Assembly (NCBI RefSeq): GCF_008085905.1
Contig: NZ_VSFF01000001.1
Location: forward strand, 744,001-808,000
Length of the DNA stretch: 64,000 bases
Source of the DNA: Actinomadura syzygii
Lineage (GTDB): Bacteria > Actinomycetota > Actinomycetes > Streptosporangiales > Streptosporangiaceae
Reading direction: 5' to 3'
This document shows positions 24,653 to 32,574 of this stretch, piece by piece (position 1 is the first letter of the stretch; every line of letters starts with the position of its first letter). The position numbers and the translations under genes were made by a program. The notes below the pieces were generated by a model. That model was given only the letters and a program-made list of their open reading frames with translations. It was not told where the DNA came from and did no database searches.

Positions 24653-25174
24653 GTGCGCACCGCGGGCAGGGGGGCGCCGGACGCCGCGCAGCCCTGGAAC
24701 GAGATCGTCCCCGGGCTGTGGATGGGCGGCCACCACTACGCGGACTCGTCGGGCGGGCGCGTCCCCGCCGTCGTGACGGACGAGTTCGACCTGGTCATCA
24801 GCCTTTACCTGCGGGAGGGGCACGGGCCGTCCGGGGACGTCGAGCACCATTTCACCGACCTCCCCGACGGGCCGCTGACCGCCGACCAGATCGAGGCGGT
24901 GTGCGCGCTCGCCGCCACGGTCGTGGACGCGCTCCGCGACGGGCGGCGGGTGCTCGTCCGCTGCCACTCCGGCTACAACCGGTCGGGGCTCGTCGTCGCG
25001 CAGAGCCTTGTGAGCATGGGCTACCCGGCGGACGACGCGGTGTTCCTCGTCCGCTATCGACGGTCGAAATGGGCGCTGAACAACGGCCTCTTCGTCGACT
25101 ACCTCACCACCGGACTGGACGTCGCGCGGCTGCTGACCGGGCTCGACGAACTCCCCCAGGGCGACGACGCCTGA
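24653..25174 (+). CDS. Dual-specificity/tyrosine phosphatase-like protein
   Basis: 173 aa. The C-x5-R phosphatase loop is visible as VRCHSGYNRSGLV (Cys nucleophile and Arg), with an upstream general-acid region HHFTDLPDGPLTADQ and the fold entry NEIVPGLWMGG. The residue before the catalytic Cys is Arg instead of the usual His. Cytoplasmic; would hydrolyse phosphotyrosine or another phosphoester. Start GTG 24653, 6 nt after the small hypothetical gene, which suggests joint function. Substrate unknown. Confidence 0.82.
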   Translation: MRTAGRGAPDAAQPWNEIVPGLWMGGHHYADSSGGRVPAVVTDEFDLVISLYLREGHGPSGDVEHHFTDLPDGPLTADQIEAVCALAATVVDALRDGRRVLVRCHSGYNRSGLVVAQSLVSMGYPADDAVFLVRYRRSKWALNNGLFVDYLTTGLDVARLLTGLDELPQGDDA

Positions 25175-25361
25175 GCCCGTTCGCGGGCCCCCGGTAAAGG
25201 CGGGCCGCAACGTTCCTCCCGGGACGGGGCATAACGCGGTACCCCGGCGACGTTAGACTCAACGAATCATTCTTCGGCGCCCCGACGGCGCCAGGCTCGT
25301 CCTTGCAGGCCGCGCTCACCGTGGAGCCTCCCGAGACGTGCCCCCTCTCGGAAGGTAATGC

Positions 25362-26927
25362 GTGACCACAGCTGATGCTGCACAGAACCCGACCATGCCC
25401 GGCGACGCGTCCACGGACGCCGAGGCCGCGAGCGAGGAGCGGGTTCCGACGTTCGCCGAGCTCGGCCTCCCGCCGTCGCTGGTGAGCGCCCTCAGCCGGC
25501 AGGGCATCGAGAACCCGTTCCCGATCCAGGCCGCCGCGATCCCCGACGTGATGGCCGGACGCGACGTCCTCGGCCGCGGCAAGACCGGCTCCGGCAAGAC
25601 CCTGGCCTTCGGCCTCCCCATGCTCGCCCGGCTGTCCGGCCGCAAGGCCGCGCCGAAGCGCCCGCTCGCGATGGTGCTCGTCCCGACGCGCGAGCTGGCC
25701 CAGCAGGTGCAGACCAACCTGGAGCCGCTCGGCCGCGGCCTCGGCCTCCGGTTCAAGACCGTCATCGGCCAGACCTCCATGTTCAAGCAGATCGACGCCC
25801 TGCGCCGGGGCGTCGAGGTCGTCGTCGCCACCCCCGGACGCCTCAAGGACCTGATGGGCCAGGGCGCCTGCGACTTGTCCGACGTCGAGATCGTCGTGCT
25901 GGACGAGGCCGACCACATGGCCGACATGGGCTTCCTGCCCGACGTCACCGACATCCTCGACGGCGCGCGCCGCGGCGGGCAGCGGCTGCTGTTCTCCGCC
26001 ACCCTCGACCGCGACGTGGACGTCCTCGTCAAGCGCTACCTGGACGACCCGGTGACGCACGCCATCGGCCCGGTGGACGAGTCCGTCGACACGATGGAGC
26101 ACCACCTCCTCCTGGTCGCCCCCAAGGAGAAGGCCGCCATCACGGCCGAGATCGCCAACCGCGAGGGCCGGACGATCCTGTTCGCCCGCACCAAGCACGG
26201 CGTCGACCGGCTCGCCAAGCAGCTCACCCAGGCGGGCGTCCGCGCGGCGGGCCTGCACGGCGGCAAGAGCCAGGGGCTGCGCACCCGCACGCTCGCCGAG
26301 TTCCGCGAGGGCTCGATCAGCGTGCTCGTCGCCACCGACGTCGCCGCCCGCGGCATCCACGTGGACGACGTGTCGCTCGTCATGCACGTCGACCCGCCCG
26401 CCGACCACAAGGACTACATGCACCGCGCCGGGCGCACCGCGCGGGCGGGCGAGCGCGGCACGGTCGTGACGCTCGTCCTGCCGCACCAGGTGCGGTCCAC
26501 GTCCGCGATGACGCGGCGGGCGGGCATCGAGGCGCCGCGCGTCCGGGTCACCACGGGCGACGCGGAGCTGGTCAAGCTGACCGGGGCCCGGCAGCCGTCG
26601 GGCATCCCGATCGAGGGGCCGATCATCCCGGAGCGGCCGCGCCGCGAAGGGGGCGGCCGGGGCCGTCCGGGCGGACGCCGCGGCGGGCGCGGCCCGCGCT
26701 CGTTCGACCGCGACCGCCAGGACGGACGCCGCCGCGGCTCCTACGAGTCCCGCGACGGCGGCGAGCACCGCACGTCCTACCCCCGTCCGGACGGCGAGCG
26801 CGCCGGCGGTGGCGGCGGCGAGCGGCGCGGTGAGCGTCGCGGCGGCGGCCCCCGCACCGGGGGCGGCTCGCACGGCAACCGCCGGGGCGGCTACAACCCC
26901 GAGCGCCGCGCGGCCCGCTACAACTGA
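25362..26927 (+). CDS. DEAD-box ATP-dependent RNA helicase (RhlE/CshA-like)
   Basis: 521 aa. In order: Q motif NPFPIQAAAIPDVMAGRDVL, motif I GKTGSGKT, Ia PTRELAQQV, Ib TPGRL, II VLDEADHM, III FSATL, IV TILFARTK, V VLVATDVAARGIHVDDV, VI YMHRAGRTARAGERG. The C-terminal ~90 residues are Gly/Arg-rich (GGRGRPGGRRGGRG) and probably bind RNA or ribosomes. Role: RNA remodelling in ribosome assembly, decay or cold adaptation. Start GTG 25362 with GGAAGG upstream. Note that motif I reads GKTGSGKT where A-x-TGSGKT is usual. Followed by a terminator. Confidence 0.95.
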   Translation: MTTADAAQNPTMPGDASTDAEAASEERVPTFAELGLPPSLVSALSRQGIENPFPIQAAAIPDVMAGRDVLGRGKTGSGKTLAFGLPMLARLSGRKAAPKRPLAMVLVPTRELAQQVQTNLEPLGRGLGLRFKTVIGQTSMFKQIDALRRGVEVVVATPGRLKDLMGQGACDLSDVEIVVLDEADHMADMGFLPDVTDILDGARRGGQRLLFSATLDRDVDVLVKRYLDDPVTHAIGPVDESVDTMEHHLLLVAPKEKAAITAEIANREGRTILFARTKHGVDRLAKQLTQAGVRAAGLHGGKSQGLRTRTLAEFREGSISVLVATDVAARGIHVDDVSLVMHVDPPADHKDYMHRAGRTARAGERGTVVTLVLPHQVRSTSAMTRRAGIEAPRVRVTTGDAELVKLTGARQPSGIPIEGPIIPERPRREGGGRGRPGGRRGGRGPRSFDRDRQDGRRRGSYESRDGGEHRTSYPRPDGERAGGGGGERRGERRGGGPRTGGGSHGNRRGGYNPERRAARYN

Positions 26928-26953
26928 CCCATCCGCGACTGACCGGCACGTAT

Positions 26954-26990
26954 AGGAAGCTCCGCCCGTATGGGCGGGGCTTCCTTTTCT
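26954..26990 (+). terminator. Rho-independent terminator of the helicase gene
   Basis: Stem AGGAAGCTCCGCCC/GGGCGGGGCTTCCT (one G-U type mismatch) with a 4-nt loop, followed by TTTTCTTT. Located 27 nt after the stop codon; one of few terminators here with a T tract. Confidence 0.85.
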
Positions 26991-27092
26991 TTGCAAACCC
27001 GGTCGGCGTTGGACGGCGTCGAAGCCTCTAGCGGCCGGACGGACCGGCCGGTGGGCGTCCGAACGCGGCGCCCGTAAGGGGGGTCGGCGTCG

Positions 27093-27509
27093 ATGTCTCA
27101 CGGATACGGCTCGTCGGTGCCGGTGGTGATCCGCGTCCAGCCGCCGTTCGCGACGCCGCCGGACGGTCGCGGACCCCGGGACCTGCCGGTCCGGGCGAGC
27201 ATCGGCGACACCCGGACGGACCTGCGCGTCGGCGACAACCCGGTCAGCCTGCCGCCCGGCGAGTGGCCGATCCGCGTGTGGCTCTCGTACTGCGGCGTCA
27301 AGTCGGGACGAGCCGAGATCACGGTGGACACGCGGCCGGGACGCCCGATCCTGCTCTACTACACGACGCCGCGCACGATCTACAACCAGGGCGTCCTCGG
27401 CTACGAGCCGGTCGAGCGCCCCGGCGGGGAAACGCTCGCCCTCATCTACACGCTGGTGCCACTCATCGGCTTGCTGGCAGCCGTCATCGCGTTCCTTCTT
27501 CTCCGCTAA
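27093..27509 (+). CDS. Small C-terminally membrane-anchored protein
   Basis: 138 aa. Beta-rich N-terminal part (VVIRVQPPFATPP, LPPGEWPIRVWLSYCG, RAEITVDTRPGRPILLYYTT) and one C-terminal hydrophobic helix (ALIYTLVPLIGLLAAVIAFL). The layout, length and the pattern of strands ending in a charged or aromatic loop before the anchor match the protein at 4371-4805, so I regard the two as members of one family. Start ATG 27093. Function unknown; a soluble domain held at the membrane from the cytoplasmic side is likely. Confidence 0.72.
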   Translation: MSHGYGSSVPVVIRVQPPFATPPDGRGPRDLPVRASIGDTRTDLRVGDNPVSLPPGEWPIRVWLSYCGVKSGRAEITVDTRPGRPILLYYTTPRTIYNQGVLGYEPVERPGGETLALIYTLVPLIGLLAAVIAFLLLR

Positions 27510-27537
27510 CGCCGGACGTCGGTCGCTCGGCGTTCCA

Positions 27538-27999
27538 TTAGTCGGTTGGTTCGGCGAGGCGGCGGAGTAGAGCCACGAACTGGTCGCGTTCGGCCTGGGT
27601 GAAGCCGCCGAAGAGGCGGTCGCCGACGTCGGAGGCGGTGCGGCGGGCAGTGGTGAGCGTCTGGCGGCCGTGGGCGGTCAGCGTGACCGAGTAGGCGCGG
27701 CGGTCGTGCGCGGAGCGCTCGCGGGTGACGAACCCCGCCTCCTCCAGGTCGTCGATAGCGCGCACCATCGTCGACTTGTCGATGCCCGTGAGGTCGATGA
27801 GGCGCCGCTGGCTGGACGGCCCGTACAGCTCCAGCGCGAACAGCATCGAGAACTCGCGGACGTCGATCCCCAGCGGCCGCAGCTCGTCGTTGACGCGCGC
27901 CCGGCTGTGCTGGTGCGCGGCGGCGAGCAGCATGCCGAGCCCCACGTGCCGGGCGTCGCCGTCCCCGGACAGGAGGCGTTCGAGCAGATCGTCGAGCAT
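27538..27999 (-). CDS. MarR-family transcriptional regulator
   Basis: 153 aa winged-helix regulator: LGIDVREFSMLFALELYGPS, QRRLIDLTGIDKSTMVRAID (recognition helix) and GFVTRERSAHDRRAYSVTLT (wing with the D-R-R-A motif). MarR proteins are usually dimeric repressors responding to phenolic or oxidative ligands. Divergent from the Tat-exported amidohydrolase gene at 28098 across 98 nt, so it probably controls that gene and itself. Start ATG 27999. Confidence 0.9.
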   Translation of the reverse strand: MLDDLLERLLSGDGDARHVGLGMLLAAAHQHSRARVNDELRPLGIDVREFSMLFALELYGPSSQRRLIDLTGIDKSTMVRAIDDLEEAGFVTRERSAHDRRAYSVTLTAHGRQTLTTARRTASDVGDRLFGGFTQAERDQFVALLRRLAEPTD

Positions 28000-28027
28000 G
28001 CCCCCATGGTAGGACCGTTTGATATAC

Positions 28028-28039
28028 TCTCAGATGAGA
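28028..28039. promoter_or_regulatory. Candidate MarR operator
   Basis: Inverted repeat TCTCA-GA-TGAGA between the divergent MarR and amidohydrolase genes, embedded in an AT-rich stretch (TTTGATATACTCTCAG) that could hold promoter elements. Assignment rests on position and symmetry only. Confidence 0.45.
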
Positions 28040-28097
28040 CTTTCTCGCTAGGTCCAAAGGTGGGCGGCACCACTCGACCGAGCAAGGAGAGACGCGC

Positions 28098-29174
28098 ATG
28101 TCCGAAATGACCCGCCGCCGTGCCTTGAAGGCGTCCGGACTCGCCGCCGCCGCGGCCGCCGTTCCGCTGGCGGCCGTCCCATCGAGCGGGGCCGCCGCGA
28201 GCGAGCCGCGACGGCGTCCAGCGCACGGCCGGATCGACACGCACCACCACGCCGTCCCGCGCAAGATGCGGGAGTGGGCCATCGCGCAGGGCCTGCTCCC
28301 GCCGACCGGCGGCCCGTCCTGGGCCCAGTGGACCCTTCGGGGCACGCTCCGCACCATGAACGCCAACGGCATCGCCGTGGGCGTCGCCTCAGCGCCCGTC
28401 CCGGCCGAGGCGTTCATGGACCGCAAGACCGCCGTGTCCGGCGTCCAGGTGTGCAACGAGTCGCTCGCGGAGCTGGCGCGCGACCACCCCACCCGGTTCG
28501 GCTTCTTCGCCAACGTCGCGATGCTCCACCCCGACCTGGCCGTGGAGCAGGCCGCGCACGCCTTCGACGTCCTCGGCGCGGACGGCGTCCTGCTCAACAC
28601 CTCCGCCGCAGGCCATTACCTCGGACACCGGATGTTCGAGCCCCTCTTCGCCGAGCTGAACCGGCGCCGCGCCGTAGTGTTCACCCATCCCGTCGCGCCG
28701 AAGGGCATCGTCCAGGTGCCGGAGGTCGGCGACTGGCTCGGCGACTTCCTGCTCGACACCACCCGCACCGCGCTCAGCCTCATCGCCACGGGCGCGCTCG
28801 ACCGCTACCCGGACGTGTCGATCATCCTGTCCCACGGCGGCGGGTTCCTGCCCTACATGGCCGGACGCGCCGAGCGCTGGGGCCGCGAGGACGGCGGGCC
28901 CGACCCGGCGAAGATCCGTCCGGCGCTGCGCCGCTTCCACTACGACACGGCGCTGCCGACGTCGCCCTACGCGACGCCGACCCTGCTCGCCGCCGCGGGC
29001 GCCGACCGCGTGCTGTTCGGCACCGACTGGCCCGCCAACTCGGCGAAGGAGGTCAGGCTCAACACCGTCGACTTCGACCGCGACCCCGGCGTGGACGGAC
29101 GCGCGCACCGCGCCATCGTCCGCGACAACGCGCTGCGCCTGCTGCCCCGGCTCGCGAAGCGGCTCACCGGATGA
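28098..29174 (+). CDS. Tat-exported amidohydrolase (ACMSD-like, amidohydrolase_2)
   Basis: 358 aa. Tat signal with TRRRALKASGLAAAAAAV at residues 5-22. Metal-dependent hydrolase/decarboxylase features: RIDTHHHAVP (metal His pair), VFTHPVAP, SIILSHGGGFLPYM and DRVLFGTDWPAN (catalytic Asp). This superfamily branch includes ACMSD, 6-methylsalicylate and other aromatic-acid decarboxylases; substrate cannot be told. Start ATG 28098 with AAGGAGAG upstream. Divergent from MarR, which often senses aromatic acids, consistent with an aromatic substrate. Tat export is unusual for the ACMSD branch. Confidence 0.87.
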   Translation: MSEMTRRRALKASGLAAAAAAVPLAAVPSSGAAASEPRRRPAHGRIDTHHHAVPRKMREWAIAQGLLPPTGGPSWAQWTLRGTLRTMNANGIAVGVASAPVPAEAFMDRKTAVSGVQVCNESLAELARDHPTRFGFFANVAMLHPDLAVEQAAHAFDVLGADGVLLNTSAAGHYLGHRMFEPLFAELNRRRAVVFTHPVAPKGIVQVPEVGDWLGDFLLDTTRTALSLIATGALDRYPDVSIILSHGGGFLPYMAGRAERWGREDGGPDPAKIRPALRRFHYDTALPTSPYATPTLLAAAGADRVLFGTDWPANSAKEVRLNTVDFDRDPGVDGRAHRAIVRDNALRLLPRLAKRLTG

Positions 29175-29181
29175 GCCCGGG

Positions 29182-30033
29182 TCAGCCCGCCTCTTCGCGG
29201 AGGACGCCCTCGTCCCGCGCGGGCGCCGCCGGTCCGCGTTGCTCGCGCAGCCTGTCCTGGAGGATCTGCAGGCCCTCCAGGCCGTCCACGGAGAGGGCGG
29301 CCAGCTCGTCCAGGGACATCAGCGGGTCGGTGCGCAGCGGCGGCCGCCAGCCGTGCTCGGCGTCGTGGCTGCGCAGCACCTTCGCCGGGACGCCGCCGAT
29401 CACCGCGTGGTCGGGGAACTCGCCGCGCACCACGGCCCCGCCCGCGACCGCGACGTTCCGGCCGAGCCGGGTGCCGGGCAGGATGATCGCGCCGGTGCCG
29501 ATCCAGCAGCCGTCGCCGATCACGACCGGGTTGTTCTCCGGCCACTGCCGTCCGATGGGGGTGTCGAGGTCGCCATAGGTGTGGTTCTGGTCGGTGATGT
29601 AGACGTTGGGGCCGGTGAACACGTCGTCGCCGATCTCGATCGACTGGTGGCCGACGATGTGCGTGCCGCGGCCGATCGAGCAGCTCCCGCCGATCCGGAC
29701 GACGACGTCCGGCCCGAGGTCGAGGCCGGGGACGAACCCGGCCGAGATCGTGACGTGCGTCCCGACCAGGGTGTGGTCGCCGATCGCGATCCACGGCTCG
29801 CCGTAGATCGCGCCGACCGGGAACGCGATGCACGCGCCCTCGCCGAGGTAGGCGAACCTGCGGCGGCCCGGCGTCTCCGGGGTGATCTCCCCGTGCCGCT
29901 GCACCCACTCCCAGGCGCGGTGGACGGCCCCGTGCACGCCCTGGCGGGCCCGCAGCCCGGCGCGGGCCGCGAGCGGCCGGCGGAACGACCGGCGAAGCGG
30001 CCGGGACAGCCGGGACGGCCCGTTCGGCGACAT
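29182..30033 (-). CDS. Hexapeptide-repeat acyltransferase (LbH family)
   Basis: 283 aa. Left-handed beta-helix hexapeptide repeats across residues ~90-225 (VGTHVTISAG, IGGSCSIGRGTHIVGHQSIE, VVIGDGCWIGTGAIILPG, NVAVAGGAVVRG) with a loop carrying DQNHTYGDLDTPIG and the xenobiotic-acetyltransferase-like ending GGVPAKVLR. It would transfer acetyl or another acyl group from CoA to a sugar or antibiotic. Arg-rich N-terminus (~35 residues). Start ATG 30033 preferred over a TTG at 30060. Convergent with the amidohydrolase (7 nt). Confidence 0.85.
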   Translation of the reverse strand: MSPNGPSRLSRPLRRSFRRPLAARAGLRARQGVHGAVHRAWEWVQRHGEITPETPGRRRFAYLGEGACIAFPVGAIYGEPWIAIGDHTLVGTHVTISAGFVPGLDLGPDVVVRIGGSCSIGRGTHIVGHQSIEIGDDVFTGPNVYITDQNHTYGDLDTPIGRQWPENNPVVIGDGCWIGTGAIILPGTRLGRNVAVAGGAVVRGEFPDHAVIGGVPAKVLRSHDAEHGWRPPLRTDPLMSLDELAALSVDGLEGLQILQDRLREQRGPAAPARDEGVLREEAG

Positions 30034-30077
30034 GGCCCTCACCGTACCGGTAGGTAGCAAGCCCTGGACACGCCGGA

Positions 30078-30102
30078 GGGCCCGGTCTTCTCGACCGGGC
30101 CC
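30078..30102. terminator. Hairpin between the tandem repeat and acyltransferase gene
   Basis: Perfect 10-bp inverted repeat GGGCCCGGTC/GACCGGGCCC with a 5-nt loop, between the DUF5324-position gene (minus, ending 30200) and the acyltransferase start (30033). Probably ends the transcript of the upstream minus-strand gene. Confidence 0.6.
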
Positions 30103-30132
30103 TTCGGCGATCCGTCCGAGGACGGGGCTTGC

Positions 30133-30203
30133 TGCGGGGCTCCTGAGTGCGGGGCTCCTGAGTGCGGGGCTCCTCAGTGCGGGGCTCCTGAGTGCGGGCT
30201 CAG
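30133..30203. repeat. 15-bp tandem repeat, 4.3 copies
   Basis: Four consecutive copies of TGCGGGGCTCCTGAG (third copy has CTCAG) at 30133-30192, with a degenerate remnant running to the stop codon of the 30200-30682 gene. Intergenic on the minus strand. Copy number is likely to vary between strains; no function is evident. Confidence 0.85.
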
Positions 30204-30682
30204 TGCGGCGAGTGCACCTGGCCGTCGACGTCGGAGCCGGAGACCGTCATGGCGTCCGCCGAGGTGGCGTCGCCCGACCGGTCGCCGGAGCCGCCGGCCA
30301 GGTCGCGGAGCACGCCGCGCCGGGTCGCGACCGCGCCGGCCACGCCGACGGCGGCGACCGTCCCCAGCATGGCCATGATCGCGCCGCGTCCGGGACCGGA
30401 CCGCTTCGGCGGCTCCACCCGGTGCGCGACACCGCTCAGGAACGTGCTCACCCGGGGGGCGAGCCCGCTCTCGACATATCGGGCCGCCTGCCGGAGGCGC
30501 GGGGCGCTCCAGCCGCGGACCGTCATCACCCGCTCACCCGCGGCGGGTCCGATCCGCTCCGCCGCCGAGGACGCGCCCTGACGGCACCGTTCGACGCCGA
30601 CCCGGGCCGCCTCCTGGGCGCGGCCGAGCCCGCTCCGAACCTCCTCCTGCGGCTTACCGCGGAAACTGATCATTAGGGACAC
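30200..30682 (-). CDS. Small membrane-associated protein at the DUF5324 position
   Basis: 160 aa. A long amphipathic, basic N-terminal helical part (GRAQEAARVGVERCRQGASS, RLRQAARYVESGLAPRVSTF), one hydrophobic segment (AIMAMLGTVAAVGVAGAVAT, ~100-119) and a polar Ser/Asp-rich tail. In Streptomyces the gene beside ppiA in this cluster encodes a similar helical protein of DUF5324; membership here is inferred from position and composition. Start GTG 30682 with GGGAGG 5 nt upstream. Divergent from ppiA. Confidence 0.7.
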   Translation of the reverse strand: MSLMISFRGKPQEEVRSGLGRAQEAARVGVERCRQGASSAAERIGPAAGERVMTVRGWSAPRLRQAARYVESGLAPRVSTFLSGVAHRVEPPKRSGPGRGAIMAMLGTVAAVGVAGAVATRRGVLRDLAGGSGDRSGDATSADAMTVSGSDVDGQVHSPH

Positions 30683-30890
30683 GCTAACCTCCCTGTTTGC
30701 GAGGTCCTGTCATGCAGCCTTCCCACGGACCGGGGGGTAAACCTTCGTGCGCGACCGTTCGACCGCACAGCGTGACGGGTTCGGGCGCGACCGCGACCCC
30801 GCCGAGCAGGGCGAAGCGAGCACGGCAGGGCGAGTAAGGCACAGCGAGTACGCACCAGAGAGCACGCAGACTCACGAGGAGGCGGCCAGC

Positions 30891-31415
30891 GTGGCCAACG
30901 AGATCTTCGCGACCCTGAACACGTCCGAGGGCAAGATCGTCGCCCAGCTCTACCCGGAGCAGGCGCCGGAGACGGTGGCGAACTTCGTCGAACTGGCGGA
31001 GGGCACCCGGACCTGGCACGATCCGCGGACCGGGCAGAAGTCCAACGACCCGCTCTACAGCGGGACGGTCTTCCACCGCGTGATCGACAAGTTCATGATC
31101 CAGGGCGGCGACCCGCTCGGCACCGGCACCGGCGGCCCCGGCTACGAGTTCAAGGACGAGTTCCACCCCGACCTGAAGTTCAACAAGCCCTACCTGCTGG
31201 CGATGGCCAACGCCGGGCCCGGGACGAACGGCTCCCAGTTCTTCATCACGCTGAGCGTCGGGCAGACCCAGCACCTCACCGGCCGCCACACCATCTTCGG
31301 CAAGGTCATCGAGGGCACCGACATCGTCGACCGGATCGGCAAGGTCGAGACGGCGCGCGGCGACCGCCCGAAGCAGGACGTGGTCCTCCAGTCGGTGACG
31401 ATCGAACGCCGCTAG
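30891..31415 (+). CDS. ppiA: Cyclophilin-type peptidyl-prolyl cis-trans isomerase
   Basis: 174 aa. Cyclophilin core: TVANFVELAEG, YSGTVFHRVIDKFMIQGGD (catalytic Arg in FHRV), LAMANAGPGTNGSQFFITL and HTIFGKVIEG. No signal peptide, so cytoplasmic. It catalyses proline isomerisation during folding. Start GTG 30891, with GAGGAGG 8 nt upstream; the frame is open to 30747 but has no ribosome site. Its place ahead of rhomboid, crgA and the pknB operon is the conserved actinobacterial origin-proximal arrangement (Rv0009 in Mycobacterium tuberculosis). Confidence 0.94.
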   Translation: MANEIFATLNTSEGKIVAQLYPEQAPETVANFVELAEGTRTWHDPRTGQKSNDPLYSGTVFHRVIDKFMIQGGDPLGTGTGGPGYEFKDEFHPDLKFNKPYLLAMANAGPGTNGSQFFITLSVGQTQHLTGRHTIFGKVIEGTDIVDRIGKVETARGDRPKQDVVLQSVTIERR

Positions 31416-31509
31416 TCGTTGCATACGGTGTAAGCCCAGGACGGGTGTAAGCCACGACGGCCGTAGGCCCACGACGAGCGATGCGCCGCACGGCACAACG
31501 GAGTTCCAG

Positions 31510-32406
31510 ATGACCACAGAACACGGTCCCGCCCCCGAGACGTCGGTGCCGACCTGCTACCGGCACCCGGGGCGGGAGACGTACGTGCGCTGCACGCGGT
31601 GCGACCGCTTCATCTGCCCCGAGTGCATGCGGGACGCGGCCGTCGGCCACCAGTGCGTGGAGTGCGTCCGGGCGGGCAACCAGGGCGTCCGCCGGGCCGT
31701 GCCCCGGACGGTGCTCGGCGCGCGGGGCTCGGCGACCGCCGTGCCGGTCGTCACGTACACGCTGATCGGCGCGTGCGTGCTGGCCTACCTCGCCGAGCTG
31801 TCGTCGTGGCGGGTCGTCTGGGAGTTCATGATGCTGGGCCGCGGCGTGCTGCCGGACGGCGAGGTCGGCGGCGTCGCCGAGGGCGAGTGGTACCGGCTGG
31901 TCACCACGATGTTCCTGCACCAGCGCGGCGGCAGCTTCGGCGTCACCCACATCCTGTTCAACATGTGGGCGCTGTGGGCGATCGGGCCCGCGCTGGAGCA
32001 GGTGCTCGGACGGTGGCGCTTCCTCGCCCTGTACCTGCTGTCCGGCCTCGGCGGCTCGGTGCTGCTGTACCTGGTGGGCTCCCCGGCCGACTCGGCGGTC
32101 GGCGCGTCCGGCGCGATCTTCGGCCTGTTCGGCGCGTTCTTCGTGATCGGCCGCAGGTTCGGCGGGTCGGTCGGCCCGATCGTGGTGCTGCTGGTGATCA
32201 ACCTGGTGATCACCTTCTCGGTGCCGAACATCTCCTGGCAGGGGCACGTCGGCGGGCTCGTCGTGGGCACGGCGCTCGCCGCCGCCTACGCGTACGCGCC
32301 GGCCGCGCGGCGCACGCTGTTCCACGTGGGCGCGCCGCTGGTCACGCTCGCGCTGCTCGCCGCGCTCGTGCTCGTCAGGACGGCGGAGCTGAGCCCGTCC
32401 GTGTAG
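31510..32406 (+). CDS. Rhomboid-family intramembrane serine protease
   Basis: 298 aa. N-terminal zinc-finger-like segment with paired Cys/His (CYRHPGRETYVRCTRCDRFI, then CPECMRDAAVGHQCVEC), then six to seven membrane segments. Catalytic Ser in AVGASGAIFGLFGAFF and His in WQGHVGGLVVG; HILFNMWALW carries the conserved His-x3-Asn. Cleaves membrane-spanning substrates within the bilayer. Start ATG 31510 with GGAG upstream. Typical neighbour of ppiA in this cluster. The B-box-like finger is common in actinobacterial members. Confidence 0.93.
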   Translation: MTTEHGPAPETSVPTCYRHPGRETYVRCTRCDRFICPECMRDAAVGHQCVECVRAGNQGVRRAVPRTVLGARGSATAVPVVTYTLIGACVLAYLAELSSWRVVWEFMMLGRGVLPDGEVGGVAEGEWYRLVTTMFLHQRGGSFGVTHILFNMWALWAIGPALEQVLGRWRFLALYLLSGLGGSVLLYLVGSPADSAVGASGAIFGLFGAFFVIGRRFGGSVGPIVVLLVINLVITFSVPNISWQGHVGGLVVGTALAAAYAYAPAARRTLFHVGAPLVTLALLAALVLVRTAELSPSV

Positions 32407-32448
32407 GCACGGCCTGGGCACGGCTTAGCGCCACGTCAAGCGGCACGC

Positions 32449-32496
32449 GGACGCCGCCGCGCGCACACCCCCTCGGGGGTCACCGCGGCGGCGTCC
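32449..32496. terminator. Bidirectional hairpin between rhomboid and crgA
   Basis: Perfect 13-bp arms GGACGCCGCCGCG/CGCGGCGGCGTCC enclosing a second small hairpin (CCCCTCGGGG). Located 43 nt after the rhomboid stop and 78 nt before the convergent crgA stop. Confidence 0.72.
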
Positions 32497-32515
32497 TCGC
32501 CTGTCCGCCGCGGCC

Positions 32516-32566
32516 TGTGGAAAACCTGGGGAAAACCCGCCCGGGAGCCTCCCAGCCTGTGGATAA
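32516..32566. promoter_or_regulatory. DnaA-box-like sites
   Basis: TGTGGATAA at 32558-32566 is the exact reverse complement of the consensus DnaA box TTATCCACA; TGTGGAAAA at 32516-32524 is a one-mismatch version in the same orientation, with GGGGAAAAC between. Both sit in the convergent intergenic gap between rhomboid and crgA, in the origin-proximal cluster. Function as DnaA-binding sites is untested. Confidence 0.5.
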
Positions 32567-32574
32567 CCCCGGCG

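Noticed and set aside
24260..25210. Minus-strand open frame over the phosphatase-like gene
   Set aside because: Mirror of the plus-strand coding phase; no motif and no ribosome site. The plus strand shows a C-x5-R phosphatase loop.
25104..27101. 665-aa minus-strand open frame over the helicase gene
   Set aside because: Low-complexity Arg/Ala/Val/Asp content typical of antisense frames of GC3-rich genes; the DEAD-box helicase on the plus strand has all motifs.
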